Shown: in pieces, positions 1 to 12,541 of the stretch | Layout of the letters: each line of letters begins with the position of its first letter | Position numbering within the stretch: position 1 is the first letter of the stretch | Assembly: GCA_905183005.1 (NCBI GenBank) | Contig: CAJJDO010000058.1 | Coordinates: 313,706 to 377,705 of the forward strand | Direction of reading: 5' to 3' | Origin: Paramecium pentaurelia | Taxonomy: Eukaryota > Ciliophora > Oligohymenophorea > Peniculida > Parameciidae | Length of the DNA: 64,000 nt | The notes under the pieces: generated by a model | Databases searched by the model: none | What the model was told of the DNA's origin: nothing | The model's input: only the letters and a program-made list of their open reading frames with translations | Program-made: the position numbers and the translations under genes

Positions 1-1521
1 ATGTAAAACATATTGCTAGACTTTAAATAAGATGATAAGAATATCAAGAAAATAATAGATAAAGAGATAAATATTAAGACTTAAGGAGTTTTGAATATTG
101 ATAAATATAATTCATAATTTCAAGTTTTGGCTCAAGATTGTTTGTAATAGTGTGAAAAAACTACTCATTTAAAAGGAGCCAAAGAGATGGTTGAATGTAT
201 AATTTATTATATCATTTGAGTTAAGGCATAAAATATTAGTCATGAAAAAGTAATTGAAGCAGTAAGATCTGCAAATTTTGTGGAAATTCAAAATGTTAAT
301 TAAAGATTCAAAAGACTTTTTAAAGAAATATTGGAACATCTCTCAGATTAACTAATTAATGTATTTAAATAAGAATATTTGATATTGTGGTTGGAATGTA
401 AAAATACTAAAACCATCTTACAAGATAAGGAATTAAAATTAAAGAGTTCTGAGATAACTATGTAAATTTAGGAATAAGAACTAATTATACTAAGAACTCA
501 TTATTCATCATAGACTACATTTTTAGAACATAATAAAAAGCTAGAAGAAACCATAAATAATTTAGAAAAGGATAATAATAAATTAAAGGAAAATCTACAA
601 AATTAGCTTAATATTTATAACAATCTGAAAATAAATTTTGAGGAACTTAATAAAAAGCATAATAAATTGTAATAGTAATTTGAAGAAGTTAAATAAAATT
701 ATGAAAAAGAAATAAACTAATTAAAATAATAAGAGTTAAATTTGATTTAAGTAAATAAAGATTTAATTGAATTAACAAACTAATTGTCAAGCTAATTGGA
801 TAAATACAAAGATTTATATGAAATTTAAAATTAAAAAAATCTTGATCTTAATGATCAAATTAAATATTGGAAATCAACTCATTTTTAAAGACTTGTTGAT
901 TTACAATAATCTGAATAAAGGATAGGATCATAAAAAGGGTATCTATTCAAATATAGAAGAGAAGTACAAGACTTAAAAAGATTTAAACTTTAAAATGAAG
1001 AGGCTTAAAAAGAATTATCAAATGTAAGACAAACAGTTTAGGTATTAAATTAATAAACTGAATAATTGAAATTAAATTATGAGAGTGCAAAGATCTAGAA
1101 TTTGAAGATCTAAATTGAAAAAACAGAGAATGTTAATTAAATATTAATAAAAAATGCTTTATCAACTAAAAAAACTAATAATGATTCAAAATCATTTAAT
1201 GATTCTCCAAAAAGAGGTAAATTTGATTTTAGTTAAATTAAAAAGTCTACCTAATAATAGTCTCCAAAAGAAGAATTAACTTAATTAATATTAGCTAATT
1301 AAAAGTTTCCAATTCAAATAAATAAAAAAAATAGAAGTGCTAGTGCAAAAAAGAATCTTTAATTAGAAAGTGATACTTCTAAAAATAATATAGCATTATA
1401 TGAATTGGATTAAATGACTCCTTTTCTTGATAATAATTTATAATAATTTAATATTATTTAAGCTCAAAGATTTCCATCAAATTTGAAGAAAAGAATAAGA
1501 AGAATAAATACTGAAGGATGA
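1..1521 (+). CDS. Coiled-coil protein, about 498 aa
   Basis: Reading with TAA/TAG as Gln gives an open frame from an ATG at base 1 to TGA at 1519-1521. One intron (197-220, 24 nt, GTATAA...TTTGAG) is needed; retaining it would put an in-frame TGA into the message. The protein is Lys/Glu/Gln/Leu-rich with long heptad-like stretches from roughly residue 120 to 380, which suggests a coiled coil. A Ser/Lys-rich tail follows, with short motifs such as SPKRGKFDF. No catalytic domain or membrane segment is visible. The ATG falls exactly on the window edge, so the true start may lie upstream. A structural or cytoskeletal role is only an inference from the coiled coil. Confidence 0.8.
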
Positions 1522-1599
1522 ATTTAATAAGTTAAAGATATATTTATAAAAATTATTTACAAAATAATTAATATAAAATATTATAAACATAAGAGATAA

Positions 1600-3327
1600 T
1601 CACAAATCTGTCTTTTCTTATTTATATGCAATACTATCTCCAATATAATAATCTAACCAAGCTTTGAGTTCTGAAATTACAAGATTTGAGCTTTTCAAAT
1701 ATTCTTTAGGAGCCTTTTTATCTGCTGCTAAGTATAACATCAATTTTGGAACTGAATCTACAGTAATTTTAGGATGTTCATTATTTGCAAGATCGATATG
1801 GCCAATTTTAATTTTTTCTTTATTTTAAATTAATGAAAATTAATCAAGAAGTTTGAAATAATCATCAAATAAATCTTTATTTTTTGAATCCCAAAACAAT
1901 AATAAAACATTTTTTCCTTTATTGAGAACTTCTTATGAAAAAGTCTATCCTACAATTTTATAAATATCTTAATTTTCTGTTTATTGAGGAATAGGTTCAG
2001 ATTTATAAAATTCATTTAGATTTTTATTTCTAAAATCATCTATAAATTATTATATGTTCTCTTAATTAAGAGTTTCAGATTGACAAATATATTTTTATAA
2101 TTAATATTTTCTAAAGTTGGTTTCTGTAATAACAAGTTTTGGAGTATTTGTTGATTAATCAAAATCAAATTATGACCATAAAGTAGGATTTTCATCAAAT
2201 GTTGAATATGTAAATATTAAGCGATGATATTTTAAATCATTATTTTTATTATTTTAAGCAACTTAATAATAAGCATTAAATAAATCTTGATTTAAAATTC
2301 CATTAATCAATAGATGTACTTGAGTTTGAATTGATCCTCCAAAGACTCTTGCATAATTGTCTTCATCTAATCTATTAATTAAATCAAGACTTTCTAAATA
2401 AAAGAAATCTAATATCTAATCTGTGTAAGTCAAATTATATTCATATTATTCAAATTTATTATTTCCTTTATGTAATATAAGTGTAGGAGCAGTAAAATTC
2501 TTATAATTAGAATTAAAAGCTTTCAATCCATTTATTCTGGCTTCTTTTAGATCACCATTTCTAATTAATGTTTCTAGATCTTCAATAATTTAAGTTCTAA
2601 ATGTATAATTATCAGGTAATAGAACTAATGAATTAAGTTTATTTTAGTTAAAATATTCATCTACATCATCTTCTGTTTATAAGAATTCTAATTTAGGACT
2701 TATTATATCTAGAATATATTTAAAATGAATACCAAATATCTATGATTAAAGATTATCGAAATTTCTAATCCAAATCATTTTATCAAAATTTTTGATCACA
2801 ATACCTTTTTCTGATTCAATTAATCCAATAGGACTTTTAACAAATATTACATCTATTTTAGTAAAATTAACATTTTAAATAATTGAATTTAGTAATTTAA
2901 CTTATGTTTCTTCTTCATTTCTATAGAATAGAATAAAAATATAATACTTTTCAAATATAAGATGTACTACATTCTTAAATGTATTTTTGATTTAATCATA
3001 TGCTTCTTTATCAATTTCATATAATTTATCATATAATTTATTTTGCTTAATATCATTTCCTTAAATTTCCAATTTCTCTTCTAAATTTAAATCAATTTTA
3101 ATCTCTTCTTCTTCAGTTTTAATTGGCTAGATATATAGATTAAAATATTTACAATGAGTTATGTAGATGCAAACATTATCAAAAGGGACACTAAAATAAG
3201 GTGTTGTGCTTTCATTTAAATTTATTATTGATATTTAAGTAAAAGACACGACTTATTAGCATATGAAAATTGACACGATTGATAAAATTAATTATTTAAA
3301 AAATTTCTAGAATATTTCTATTTTCAT
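1600..3327 (-). CDS. PDI-like ER protein lacking both CXXC active sites
   Basis: The frame is open from ATG (3325-3327) to TGA (1600-1602), 575 aa with no intron. The N-terminus has a basic start and a hydrophobic run (LILSIVSIFIC) that reads as a signal peptide. Thioredoxin-fold segments resemble the a, b, b' and a' order of protein disulphide isomerase. The first has IYITHCKYF where WCGHCK is expected. The last has VLLLFWDSKNKD, then HIDLANNEHPKITVDSVPKL, typical of an a' domain. No CXXC remains in either, so oxidoreductase activity is unlikely and a chaperone role is more plausible. The C-terminus KTDL looks like a KDEL-type retrieval signal. The family call is from fold-pattern recognition; the loss of cysteines is seen directly. 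Confidence 0.75.
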
Positions 3328-3434
3328 TTAATGATAAAATAACAATTAATTATTAATTATAATAATATAAAACAAATAGATATAGATTAATAATAATTTA
3401 TATTGATATAATATAATTATAACAACTATTTTGA

Positions 3435-6400
3435 TCAACTTGTTATAATTTTCTCTGCATTTGTTTTTCTATTTGATTAACTAGAACTATTCACTTCAAT
3501 ATAGGAATCATAAGAACATTGAGATTATTCACTAATCTTTTCATCCTAAACTTTTCTTAGAGTTGATTATTGAGATGGATCAAATTTGATGAATCGCATA
3601 CAATTACTAATAAGAACAACAATAACGGAAGATAGGGACATGGCAGTAGAAGATATCATTGGAGATATTGTAAATCCTTGTCCATAAAAGACTCCTGCAG
3701 CAATAGCTAAATTGATATATGTAATAATTTACGAGCCATAAATATATTATAAGCAAATGCCCATAATAAATTAATGTAGACAACTTTTAGTGCAATATTC
3801 ATTAAATTAAATAATGAAGCAACTTTCCATAGATTCTCATTTAACATAATAACATCAGATGCCATCAAATTCAATTCAGATTTAGCATTTATTGCTACTC
3901 CTACACATGCTTATTATAATGATAATATATCATTTAATCCATCTCCTATCATCATAACTTCTTAATTATTTTCTCTAAGTTCTTTTAAAATCTTCTACTT
4001 TCCTTCTGCATCTATTTCAGCAAATTAATTAATTGAAGGAATTCCTAAATACTTACCTACTGAATTAACTGTTTTCTTAGAATCTCCAGATAAAATATAT
4101 ACTTATTTCTTTAATTTTTGTCTTAAATATTAAATAACTGCTTTAGCTTCTGGTCTTAAATTAGTTTTATTATCTAAACAAACAACTACTTCTGGTATAT
4201 TATCAATAGCCATTATAATTACTGTTTTACCTCTTCCTTCTAAAAATCTACATTTATTTAATAGATAATCTTCTAAAATGGCATTATTATTTTCTAAATG
4301 TTTTAAATTTCCTATCAAACATTTAAATTAAGTTTTATCAGTAGTTCTTGTTACATTTCCTATAATACCATTTTTTTCTAATTTTGGTTGATCTGTTAAT
4401 ACAAAAGTACTCTATCTTCCAATTTATCTAGATATAGATTCTTTAAATAATAATGTTGCAATTGGATGTGTGAATTCTTTCTCTAATATACTTATAATAG
4501 CCCATAAATCTTGAACAGATAATGTTTAATTGTATTTTAATTTTGATTAAAGAGTACCTTCACAATATTATTATTCTCTTTTAGTCTCAATAGGATCTGA
4601 AATTACTAAAGATCTTTAGAATTGTTTAACCTTCATTATAGTTTTATCTTAATTCTTTGAACAAACTTCTGTCTGATTTTTTGATAATAGAGTAAATGAA
4701 TCAATATGATCTACTTTAGTAAATAAAGTTCCAGTCTTATCAAATATTACACATTTTACTTTACTAATTTATTCAAAAATTGTATTCTTTATTAATAAAC
4801 AATAATTAATACCTTTTTTACTAATATTCCACATTTCAATGCTAAATTAAGTGTTATTATAACAACAGATGGAACAGCTAATCCTAAAGCACAAGGACAT
4901 GATGCAACAAGTATAGATATTGCTCTTTCAAATGGAAAACACCATACACAATATTCATCAATTTCTACTATATCTAAACCAATTAATAAAATCCAAACAA
5001 ATAATACTAATAATGCTACACAAATAACACCAAGTACAAATTTTTATGATACAGATTACAACATTGCTGAAATACCAAAAGTTTTATCTTCCCTTTCAGA
5101 TTATGCTAAATTTAATTATTCTGCTATTTAAAATAACATAGAACCCTCTATTACTTACTCTACTTAAAATATGCATGAACCATCTAAAATATCTGCACCT
5201 GATTTTAATCTCATTCCAATTGTAGCTTCAAATTTATCATCCCAACCATAACATATTGAATCTACAACTGTGACTGAACCTTTTACTATAACACCATCAA
5301 CTAATAATTTCATATTCTTTTATAGAATAATTAAGTCTCCTTTCTCTAATAAAGATACTTCACATAAATGTTATGTATCAATATCATAATCCTAGTTTTT
5401 CACTTACACTCTTGTTACTATTGGAGTTTTTAATAATTATTCTTATGGAAATATCTAATTCTGCATATCCATAATTGTTTATTTAGCTTTACCTTCAAAA
5501 TATTTTCCTATAGTTATCACTGTTAATATTAATCCTGCTGACTCTAAATCATGAATAACATTCATTATTCTTTCTAATTAATCATATTTCTCTGTTGATT
5601 CATTTTCACTCTCAATTGTATATACTATTAACATAAATATACTCATAACATAAGCAGCTAATGAACCTAAAGTTAATAATGTATCCATATTAAACATTCT
5701 AGTATTTATGACAATTTATACTTGTATTTTATAAACAATTAATAGGCATTTTTATATGTTTATGTACCAAATTTAACTAGAGTCAAAGTTGTCATAATAA
5801 ATATCAAAACTAAATATAAACTAAAGATGGATTTCTCATTAGGATATGTCAAAATAGGTGTATAGAATTCAAAATGAGGCATAATAGAACATAATACCAA
5901 AAATAAAGCACTTAATATTATTGCCAAAATTAATTTTTTTTAAGTGACACTTTCAACAAGTCGTTCTTTTTTCCTAAATTTTTCCAATAATTAATTATAA
6001 ATATATAGACTCAAATCTGCATCCAAATTTTCTTTTTCATCATTTTTTATTATCTTATCTTTCACAAATGATTCAATAAATTGCTTTAATTAATGTCCTG
6101 ATATTGAAAGTGGTTAATAGTTAATTGACATTAATTATCCAGACTATAAAAATGTAATCTAAAATGTACTTATTTATTGTATTTAAAAGATTATTCTTAT
6201 ATCCCACTCAATCCCCCTTGATATTCTTTATAAAGATTGTTTTTTATATCTACAAGCTCTTCTAGATCATACTCAGCATTTGGAAAGAAGAATTGACATG
6301 TTCTTTGTTAATTAGAATCATTATTAATTAATCTAGGCTATCCTACTATAAAGAAGTTGTTTTTCTCAAATATCTCTTTGATTTAATTCATTGTGCTTCA

Positions 6401-6612
6401 TATTAGATTTATATCTTTTACATAATGTTTTAATCAAAAGAAATGATCACTCTTTCAGCCATAACATTTACTTACACATATTAGATTCCTAATATTCATT
6501 ATTATAAATCCATACCTGGTTGACCTTCAAAACTTGATTTGATTTTGTTAGCACACATAGTACACCATATCTTTGACACTGTTAAATCGTATACAACTAT
6601 GTTAGATTCCAT
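3435..6612 (-). CDS. P1B-type (copper/heavy metal) transporting ATPase, TGE motif replaced
   Basis: It is a copper-type P1B ATPase of about 1,000 aa. The N-terminus (MESNIVVYDLTVSKIWCTMC) is a heavy-metal-associated domain with a CxxC site, and the HMA fold continues across a 27-nt intron (GQPG|IQYVQVNVMAERVIISFD). Membrane segments follow, then the CPC metal site (ASCPCALGLAVPS, near 4881-4905), the phosphorylated DKTGT (near 4726-4745), an HP motif and GDGLND (near 3929-3945). A 26-nt intron near 3728-3753 restores the last hairpin (YNIFMAPIAAGVFYG). At least one further intron is needed. In the actuator domain the usual TGE is absent: the region reads VDSICYGWDDKF. Phosphorylation machinery is intact, but dephosphorylation may be impaired. 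Copper specificity is inferred from CPC. Confidence 0.9.
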
Positions 6613-6993
6613 AAATAAATTACGAAAAATTTTATAATTTAAAAAGCCATTTATTATGTCTTATTTTTTTATATATTTAAAATATTTGGATCCCTCAATT
6701 AAATAATTACTTTGAATTACTCTGCATTCAATTTAAAAATTCAATATATATAATATTTAAAAGGATTAACATTTTTAGAAATAATGGAATATTAATTATG
6801 TTTTTTTTTAAATAAATAAATATATTATACATAAAATGAAGTTAATAATAAATAACTTTTTTGTATTTTTCTTAGACTTTTTAAGATTGTATTAAGATAG
6901 TAATAAATTAGATTTTGGAAATATATAATAATATAAATATAATACTAATATATATATATATGACTAAAATTTGGTAAATAATGATACAATAAT
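6613..6993. other. AT-rich intergenic region, no gene seen
   Basis: About 380 bases between the ATPase start and the Rab stop, both on the minus strand. It consists of A/T runs and a short TA repeat around 6950-6962. I see no open frame, tRNA or repeat of note; it must hold the ATPase promoter and the Rab 3' end. Confidence 0.6.
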
Positions 6994-7677
6994 TCAGCAT
7001 TTGCTGCACATAGGAGTTTCGATAGCTTTCAATTATGTGTTCTATTCTTATTATTATTGCGTTACTAATAAATTTTTCTTTTTATACATTTCTAAAGTAA
7101 TATTAATTGTTGTAATACCTTCGATTAGTTTTTCAAAACATTGTGCAATATTGGTTCCTCTATAAGCAGATGTTTCTTCAAAATATAATTCATTTTTTTC
7201 AGCAAATAATTAACCTTCTTCCTTTGTGACCTTCCTTGAATTGTTTTGTCTTTCAACCAAATCAGTTTTATTACCAACCAAATACATAACAACATCTTTA
7301 TTAGCTGCTGTTTTTAGTTCTTCCATCCATCTTGTTAAATTTTCAAATGTTTTTTCTTTGGTAATATCATAAACTAATAAAGCACCTCCTGCTCCTCTAA
7401 AATGATTTTTTGTAATAGCTCTATATCTCTCTTATCCAGCTGTATCCCAAATTTAAACTTATATCTTTCCTCCATCTTATAATGTCACAGTTTTTGTTGC
7501 GAATTCGATACCTACCTTATTTTAATATAATTTTTTACCAATAGTGGGTAAATTGTTTTTTGGTTATTGTCCTCTCACATATTAATTTAATATATAAGTT
7601 TTTCCTACTCCTGCATCCCCCAATAATACAACTTAAAATTAGATATAGCTATTACTTTTATAATTAATGTCTTCCAT
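6994..7677 (-). CDS. Rab-family small GTPase (Rab11-like)
   Basis: After removal of a 27-nt intron (LPTIG|IEFATK, GTAAAA...GGTAG) the frame encodes 218 aa. All Rab GTPase motifs are present in order: P-loop GDAGVGKT, switch I TIGIEFATKTV, switch II WDTAGQERYR, NKTD for guanine recognition and ETSAY for the SAK-like loop. The C-terminus is CSKC, which offers two cysteines for geranylgeranylation. The switch I/RabF sequence is most like Rab11, but subfamily assignment by eye is tentative. It would act in vesicle targeting at recycling endosomes or, in ciliates, the contractile vacuole. Start chosen at the first ATG upstream of the P-loop (MEDINYKSNSY). Confidence 0.92.
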
Positions 7678-7719
7678 ATTTGAAATTTGTAATAAATAGT
7701 AATATAAATTATACAATAG

Positions 7720-10620
7720 TCATAATTTCTTCATCAACTAATCCAAACGTTTTTATACTTTTTCATCAATCTCCAAATTTTAAACTTATCTCTTCTTTTT
7801 TCTTTTTTCATTAGTTTCTACTTCATCATCAGTTGTCAGATCTAAATCATCATTTAATTGATTTTAAGTAAAAACAAGTATTTATTATGAAGTTCTCTGA
7901 AGCCAAGGTGCTTCAGGTTTATTTTCTATAAGATTAGGCTAAATATTAAATGAATCAAAGTTACTTTAATCATAAATAAAAATTCTTTTTTAAATTCTGG
8001 ACAAATATTTGGTGGTTGAATATCTGGAAAATTAAGAGATAATTTGCATTCAAAAATTCCTTAACCATATAAATGTATTTTTATAGTTGGAAATCCATTA
8101 AAAATACTTTTCTCATTCATTAAAAAAGTTAAAATAGATTTATTAAAAACATGAGTTTATTTTTTATCAATTTAATTTTAAATTAAAAGTTTTAAATAAT
8201 CCAATTCATCTGAAACAACATTACCAACTTATTCTCTTATATCTTCTACTTTCATCTTAGCATTTGTATATTAAGATAACTATTAATTATTATTATTATA
8301 ACATATTACCAATAAATAAATTATAGCCATATTGTATTTTATACCAATTATATGTTACACTATTCTCTCTGATTTCAAAACCATTTCATTAAATAAATCT
8401 TCACTCTTTTCTGAATCAGCATCTTGATGACTTGAAATACTATTCATTCTATCTTTTTATGATTTCATCCAATAAGTTTCCAATTACTAAAGAATTATTA
8501 ATGCTTCATTGTATTTGTGCTAAAATATCATACTTGATGATTTAAATAATAGAACATCTTAAGACTAAAATATTAATCCTATATCTTTTTAATCAATATT
8601 TGGAAAATATACAGTATCACATTATTTTTTATTTTAAATAGTATCTAAAATTGTCTTTATATATGTTAACATTTAAAAATCTAATTTATATTTAGGTTCC
8701 CTAACATTTTATTGTGTTAATTAATTAGATATTATACATGCTTTGTCTATTTATTACAATTTAATTTCACACTTTAATTTTAATATCAATATCTAATTTG
8801 TTTATTTGGCATCATTAAATGCTTTAAGTGCTTCTTCATAAGCATTATTATGAAACAACAAACTTCCACTCCAATAATGAATCTCATCTGAATTATTATA
8901 CTTAACATATTTATTCATATCACCAAAACTCTATGCTGTACTAATCATTATATTTTATATTACTCTCCTTTTATCTAATAACATTTAGCTCTTTCTAAAT
9001 ATGATTCTGAATGTTCCTTATTAAAATGAATTGCTGTTGTAAAATCCTTTATAGCTTCTTTCAATCTCATACTTTAAGCATGTAAGATACCTCTTATGTA
9101 AAAGTGATCACTTATACTATCTTCACTTTTATCAATAGCCTTTTCTAAATCCTTCATTGCAGATGTATATCTTCTTTTATAAGATTTCATTATAGCTCTA
9201 GCAAAAAATAAATTAGGCTATTTTCCTTATTTATTGAATGCTAATTCTAATAACTATTCACATTCTTATACTCCATCATATAATTTATCAAGTAAACAAA
9301 TTGAACATTTATAATAATAAGGTTCTAATTTATTTGGAAATATTTCTATTGCTTTGTCAAGCAATTTAATTGATGGTTCATACTAACCTTATTATTTTCA
9401 TAAAATTTACATTTTTATAATAAAATAAGAGCTTCAGCAACATATCTATTATATAATTATCCTCTTTCTATTTAATTAATCATTTCATATGATTTTAGAG
9501 CTGAAACATAATCAGAAGTACAAAACTATGCATAACCTAAAAATTTATAATAAATTGGCTATAAGAATTTGCTAATTGATTTTAATTCTCTAATTAATTG
9601 AAGTCCTTATGCAAATTATCTTTTCATTAACTTAATAGTTCCATTTACAAAAGGTTTTAATTTAGTTATGCATGTAAAATTCCTTTATAATTAATCTGCT
9701 CTTGATAAGTGTAATTAAGCTTCATAAAAGTCCATTAGACATATTTTAGACTTAATAATATAAGAAATAGCTTTGGCACTTAATTAATGTGATGTTGACA
9801 TTTGAATAGCTTGCTCAATATAAATTTAAGATTCCATAAAATTTTCTATAAATTATAATATTATTTACTTTTTTTAAAGTATATTATTCCTTTTAATAAT
9901 AAAGCTTCAGCATTTTCACTGTCTTGCTATAAGATTGTATCAATTTTAATTAGTGCTTGGTCAAAATAATTACATTTAATTAAAGATAGACAATGACGTG
10001 ATCTACCTATAAAGTCTGTATTGCTTAGCTTCTCATAAATTTCTAAAGCTTTCTGATGTTATTTTAAAGCTGAATGACATCTAGCTTTATATTAGAGTGC
10101 CTATTTATCATTTGGATTATGAAGTAATGCTTATTCTATAAATTTAAGAGATTCATAGTATTTTTATGCTTTAAATTCTAAAACAGCTGATTAAATGTAG
10201 CCATCTAAATAATTTGGATACTCAGACAAACATTTATTGAACTTATATTAAGATCACTAATTACCCAACTTCTTGCTTTATCAAATTAATTTAATTGTTT
10301 GTATGCAATTCCTAAAATCAAATAAGTTTTTTTTGAAAATGGACCCTATTCTAACTTTGTAATAACTTGTATTGAGTTTCCAACTTAAATCTCCTTAATC
10401 ATGGTTTAAAATTAATCTGTAGGGATGACTTTATTTTGAATGGGTTCTTTGAAAAAGCTCCTTTGAGTTTCCCTTGAAATTGATAATGATAATCCTCTTG
10501 TTTCAACTGTATTTTGAGTTTGTCTTCTTCTATTAAATTTGCTTGAAATTATTACTATTTAATAGTGAGGGATCTGGACATAGGAGAGGGTTTCTCAATT
10601 TTATCCTAAGATACTGGCAT
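7720..10620 (-). CDS. Tetratricopeptide-repeat protein with a distinct C-terminal domain
   Basis: This is a protein of roughly 900 aa made mainly of TPR helix pairs, for example YLDGYIQSAVLEFKAQKYYE, NPNDKQALQYKARCHSALK and AIKDFTTAIHFNKEHSES. It starts MPVSQDKIEKPSPMS and at least four short introns are needed (26, 23, 23 and 26 nt); the total implies one or more further introns. After the repeats comes a different domain with FPTIKIHLYGQGIFECKLSL and NFPDIQPPNICPEFKKEF, a beta-rich pattern I could not assign. The tail is charged (NEKRKKKRQVQ) and ends QLMKKL. TPR proteins scaffold complexes; in ciliates many belong to intraflagellar transport or dynein assembly, but nothing here proves that. 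The stop lies 43 bp from the Rab ATG. Confidence 0.8.
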
Positions 10621-10814
10621 TTACAATTTATTTCTCTATTGTTAGTTATTGAATATGAATTTCTGAAATACAGGGGACTATATGTAAATTTTCATATATA
10701 AATTAATTATATTATTATGAGAAGTTAAGATCTTGAATTTGTGTAAGAGAATTTATAGATTCTTATCAAGAAAGAAAAGGATCTGTAAAATTAGTTTTAG
10801 GAGAAGGGTATTGA

Positions 10815-11620
10815 ATGATATTCTTATTTAGAAAACCAAGAGCATATTTAAATAGTAAATATTAAATTAATATACATTACTCAGTATAAATAAAAAATGT
10901 CAAAAGTTAATTGATGATACATTAACAATCAAATTTAAATGTGGTAACAAAATCTGAAAATATGACCATTTAAATGCTTTATAAAGAATTTATTAAAGTA
11001 CATTAAAATTATTTAATATCAGCAATAAAATATTTTTATTGATATCACAAAGTTAATTAAAAATCATAAAGATATAAATTAAAGTGGGGTAAGAGAGATT
11101 GAAATGTAAAATGCAAGTATCATCATTTCTTGAATAAAGAGAAATAAATGGAAAATCAACTTATGTTCTTGATAATGATGATACAAATTATGATGAAAAA
11201 GATTCAGCAGAGAAAGGGTAGAATTTAGATTAATTATCAAAAATGGAAGTTAACCCAAATATATAGCATATAGCTATGTTAATTTAAGAATACGTAGAAG
11301 AAATAGATTTTATTATATGTTGTCTAAATAAGAAATTCCAAAAGGATGCTTTAGAAATACTCAAAAAAAATCTTAACTGAAGTAGCAAGAGTAGTTGTTG
11401 ATTAAGTTAAGATGTTATTAGATATTGCTGAAAATAATATTAATAAATCAAATACAAATGTTAAAGAGGCAGTTGTTGTATTAGATGGAGTAAGCTTTTA
11501 TATTTTATTTAAATTAGGCAAAAGTAGAGCATAAATAATATATGAAAAAAAGTAGCTGATGCTGTATGCATTATTCTAATAGTTGTGGCTATTATTGTAG
11601 TTAATGTTAAGTTAATTTGA
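10815..11620 (+). CDS. Syntaxin-like (Qa-type) SNARE gene with frame disruptions
   Basis: The C-terminal part has the layout of a syntaxin: a SNARE helix (VARVVVDQVKMLLDIAENNI, then NKSNTNVKEAVVVLDG) followed by a tail anchor (VADAVCIILIVVAIIVVNVK) and TGA at 11618-11620. Upstream blocks (NIQHIAMLIQEYVEEID; MLYKEFIK...) resemble the Habc and early SNARE regions. No set of GT-AG introns I tried joins all blocks in one frame. Two breaks fall at A-runs: 8 A near 11363-11370 and 7 A near 11545-11551, where one base fewer would restore frame. It is either a decaying gene copy or carries sequencing indels. The start at 10815 (MIFLFRKPR) is uncertain; an alternative small ORF with introns begins at 10717. 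Confidence 0.5.
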
Positions 11621-11865
11621 AAAAGTTTTTTATTAAAAACAAATTAAATTAGACATCTAAACTTGTTAATATGTAAATAATTGATATAATACATTCAAAT
11701 AAATCAAATAATTTATATAAATTGATTATCAAATGTCATCATTTTATAATTAACAATTACATCTGTTAATTATAAAAAAAATTATATTTATGTTTAATGA
11801 GTAAAATTGATGATATGAATTATTTAGTATTTTAATAAATTATTTGAACTTTGTATTAAGTTTTA

Positions 11866-12048
11866 TCATGAATTAAAATAAATCTCAAAATTCTTCTTAT
11901 AATTTTTTACACAATTCTGTATGCATTCTACATCTACATTATTTGCCTTGATTACATTACATCTAATTCCACAATACTTTGTTATTCTAACAGCTTATTT
12001 AAATTTTGATATTCTCTCTATTATTTCTTACTCTTATTTATTTTACAT
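11866..12048 (-). CDS. Small TIM-family mitochondrial intermembrane chaperone, 60 aa
   Basis: The uninterrupted frame MQNKQEQEIIERISKFKQ to TGA (11866-11868) encodes 60 aa. It contains a twin CX3C pattern: CGIRC and CIQNC, separated by 11 residues, flanked by predicted helices. Established knowledge: the Tim8/9/10/13 proteins have exactly this arrangement and carry hydrophobic precursors across the mitochondrial intermembrane space, folded by Mia40. The length is slightly short for the family (usually 80-100 aa). I cannot tell which Tim it matches. It sits alone, with about 245 bp on one side and 490 bp on the other lacking genes. Confidence 0.7.
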
Positions 12049-12541
12049 ATATAATTAAAATATATATTAAAAAAAGTAAAAAAAATTTATATGCTTTTCT
12101 TAAGTTATACAAAAAGATTTCTAAATTAAATCTTTGATTATCAAATACATACTTAATATAATATATTATTCAAATTAATAAATATTGATTTATTAGTCAA
12201 ATTTTTAGCATTCAAAATATTTAGATAATATTATTATTAATTAAAATTATAATAATGTCACTTTTACACATAATTATGGTATAGTTCATTAAATATAAAA
12301 ATAAACACCTTTGAGTGAAGGAACTTATTTAAAAAAATGTAGATTTCATGAGATCATTCTTCAGTTTTGAATCATTATTTATGAATACTTCAAAATATAA
12401 AGGAATTTAGTATAATGTAGTGTTTAATATAAGAAGAATATATTTAGCAATTTATTAATGTAAGAGATTTCAAAAAAAGATTTAATGAATTATTTAAAAA
12501 GCATGTCAACATATATAATTTTGTATTATATACATATCAAA
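12049..12541. other. AT-rich intergenic region, no gene seen
   Basis: Nearly 500 bases upstream of the small TIM ATG. It contains runs of A and T and scattered short frames that all close quickly in the ciliate code. I see no tRNA, no RNA-gene promoter like those at 42.3 and 56.7 kb, and no repeat. Confidence 0.55.
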
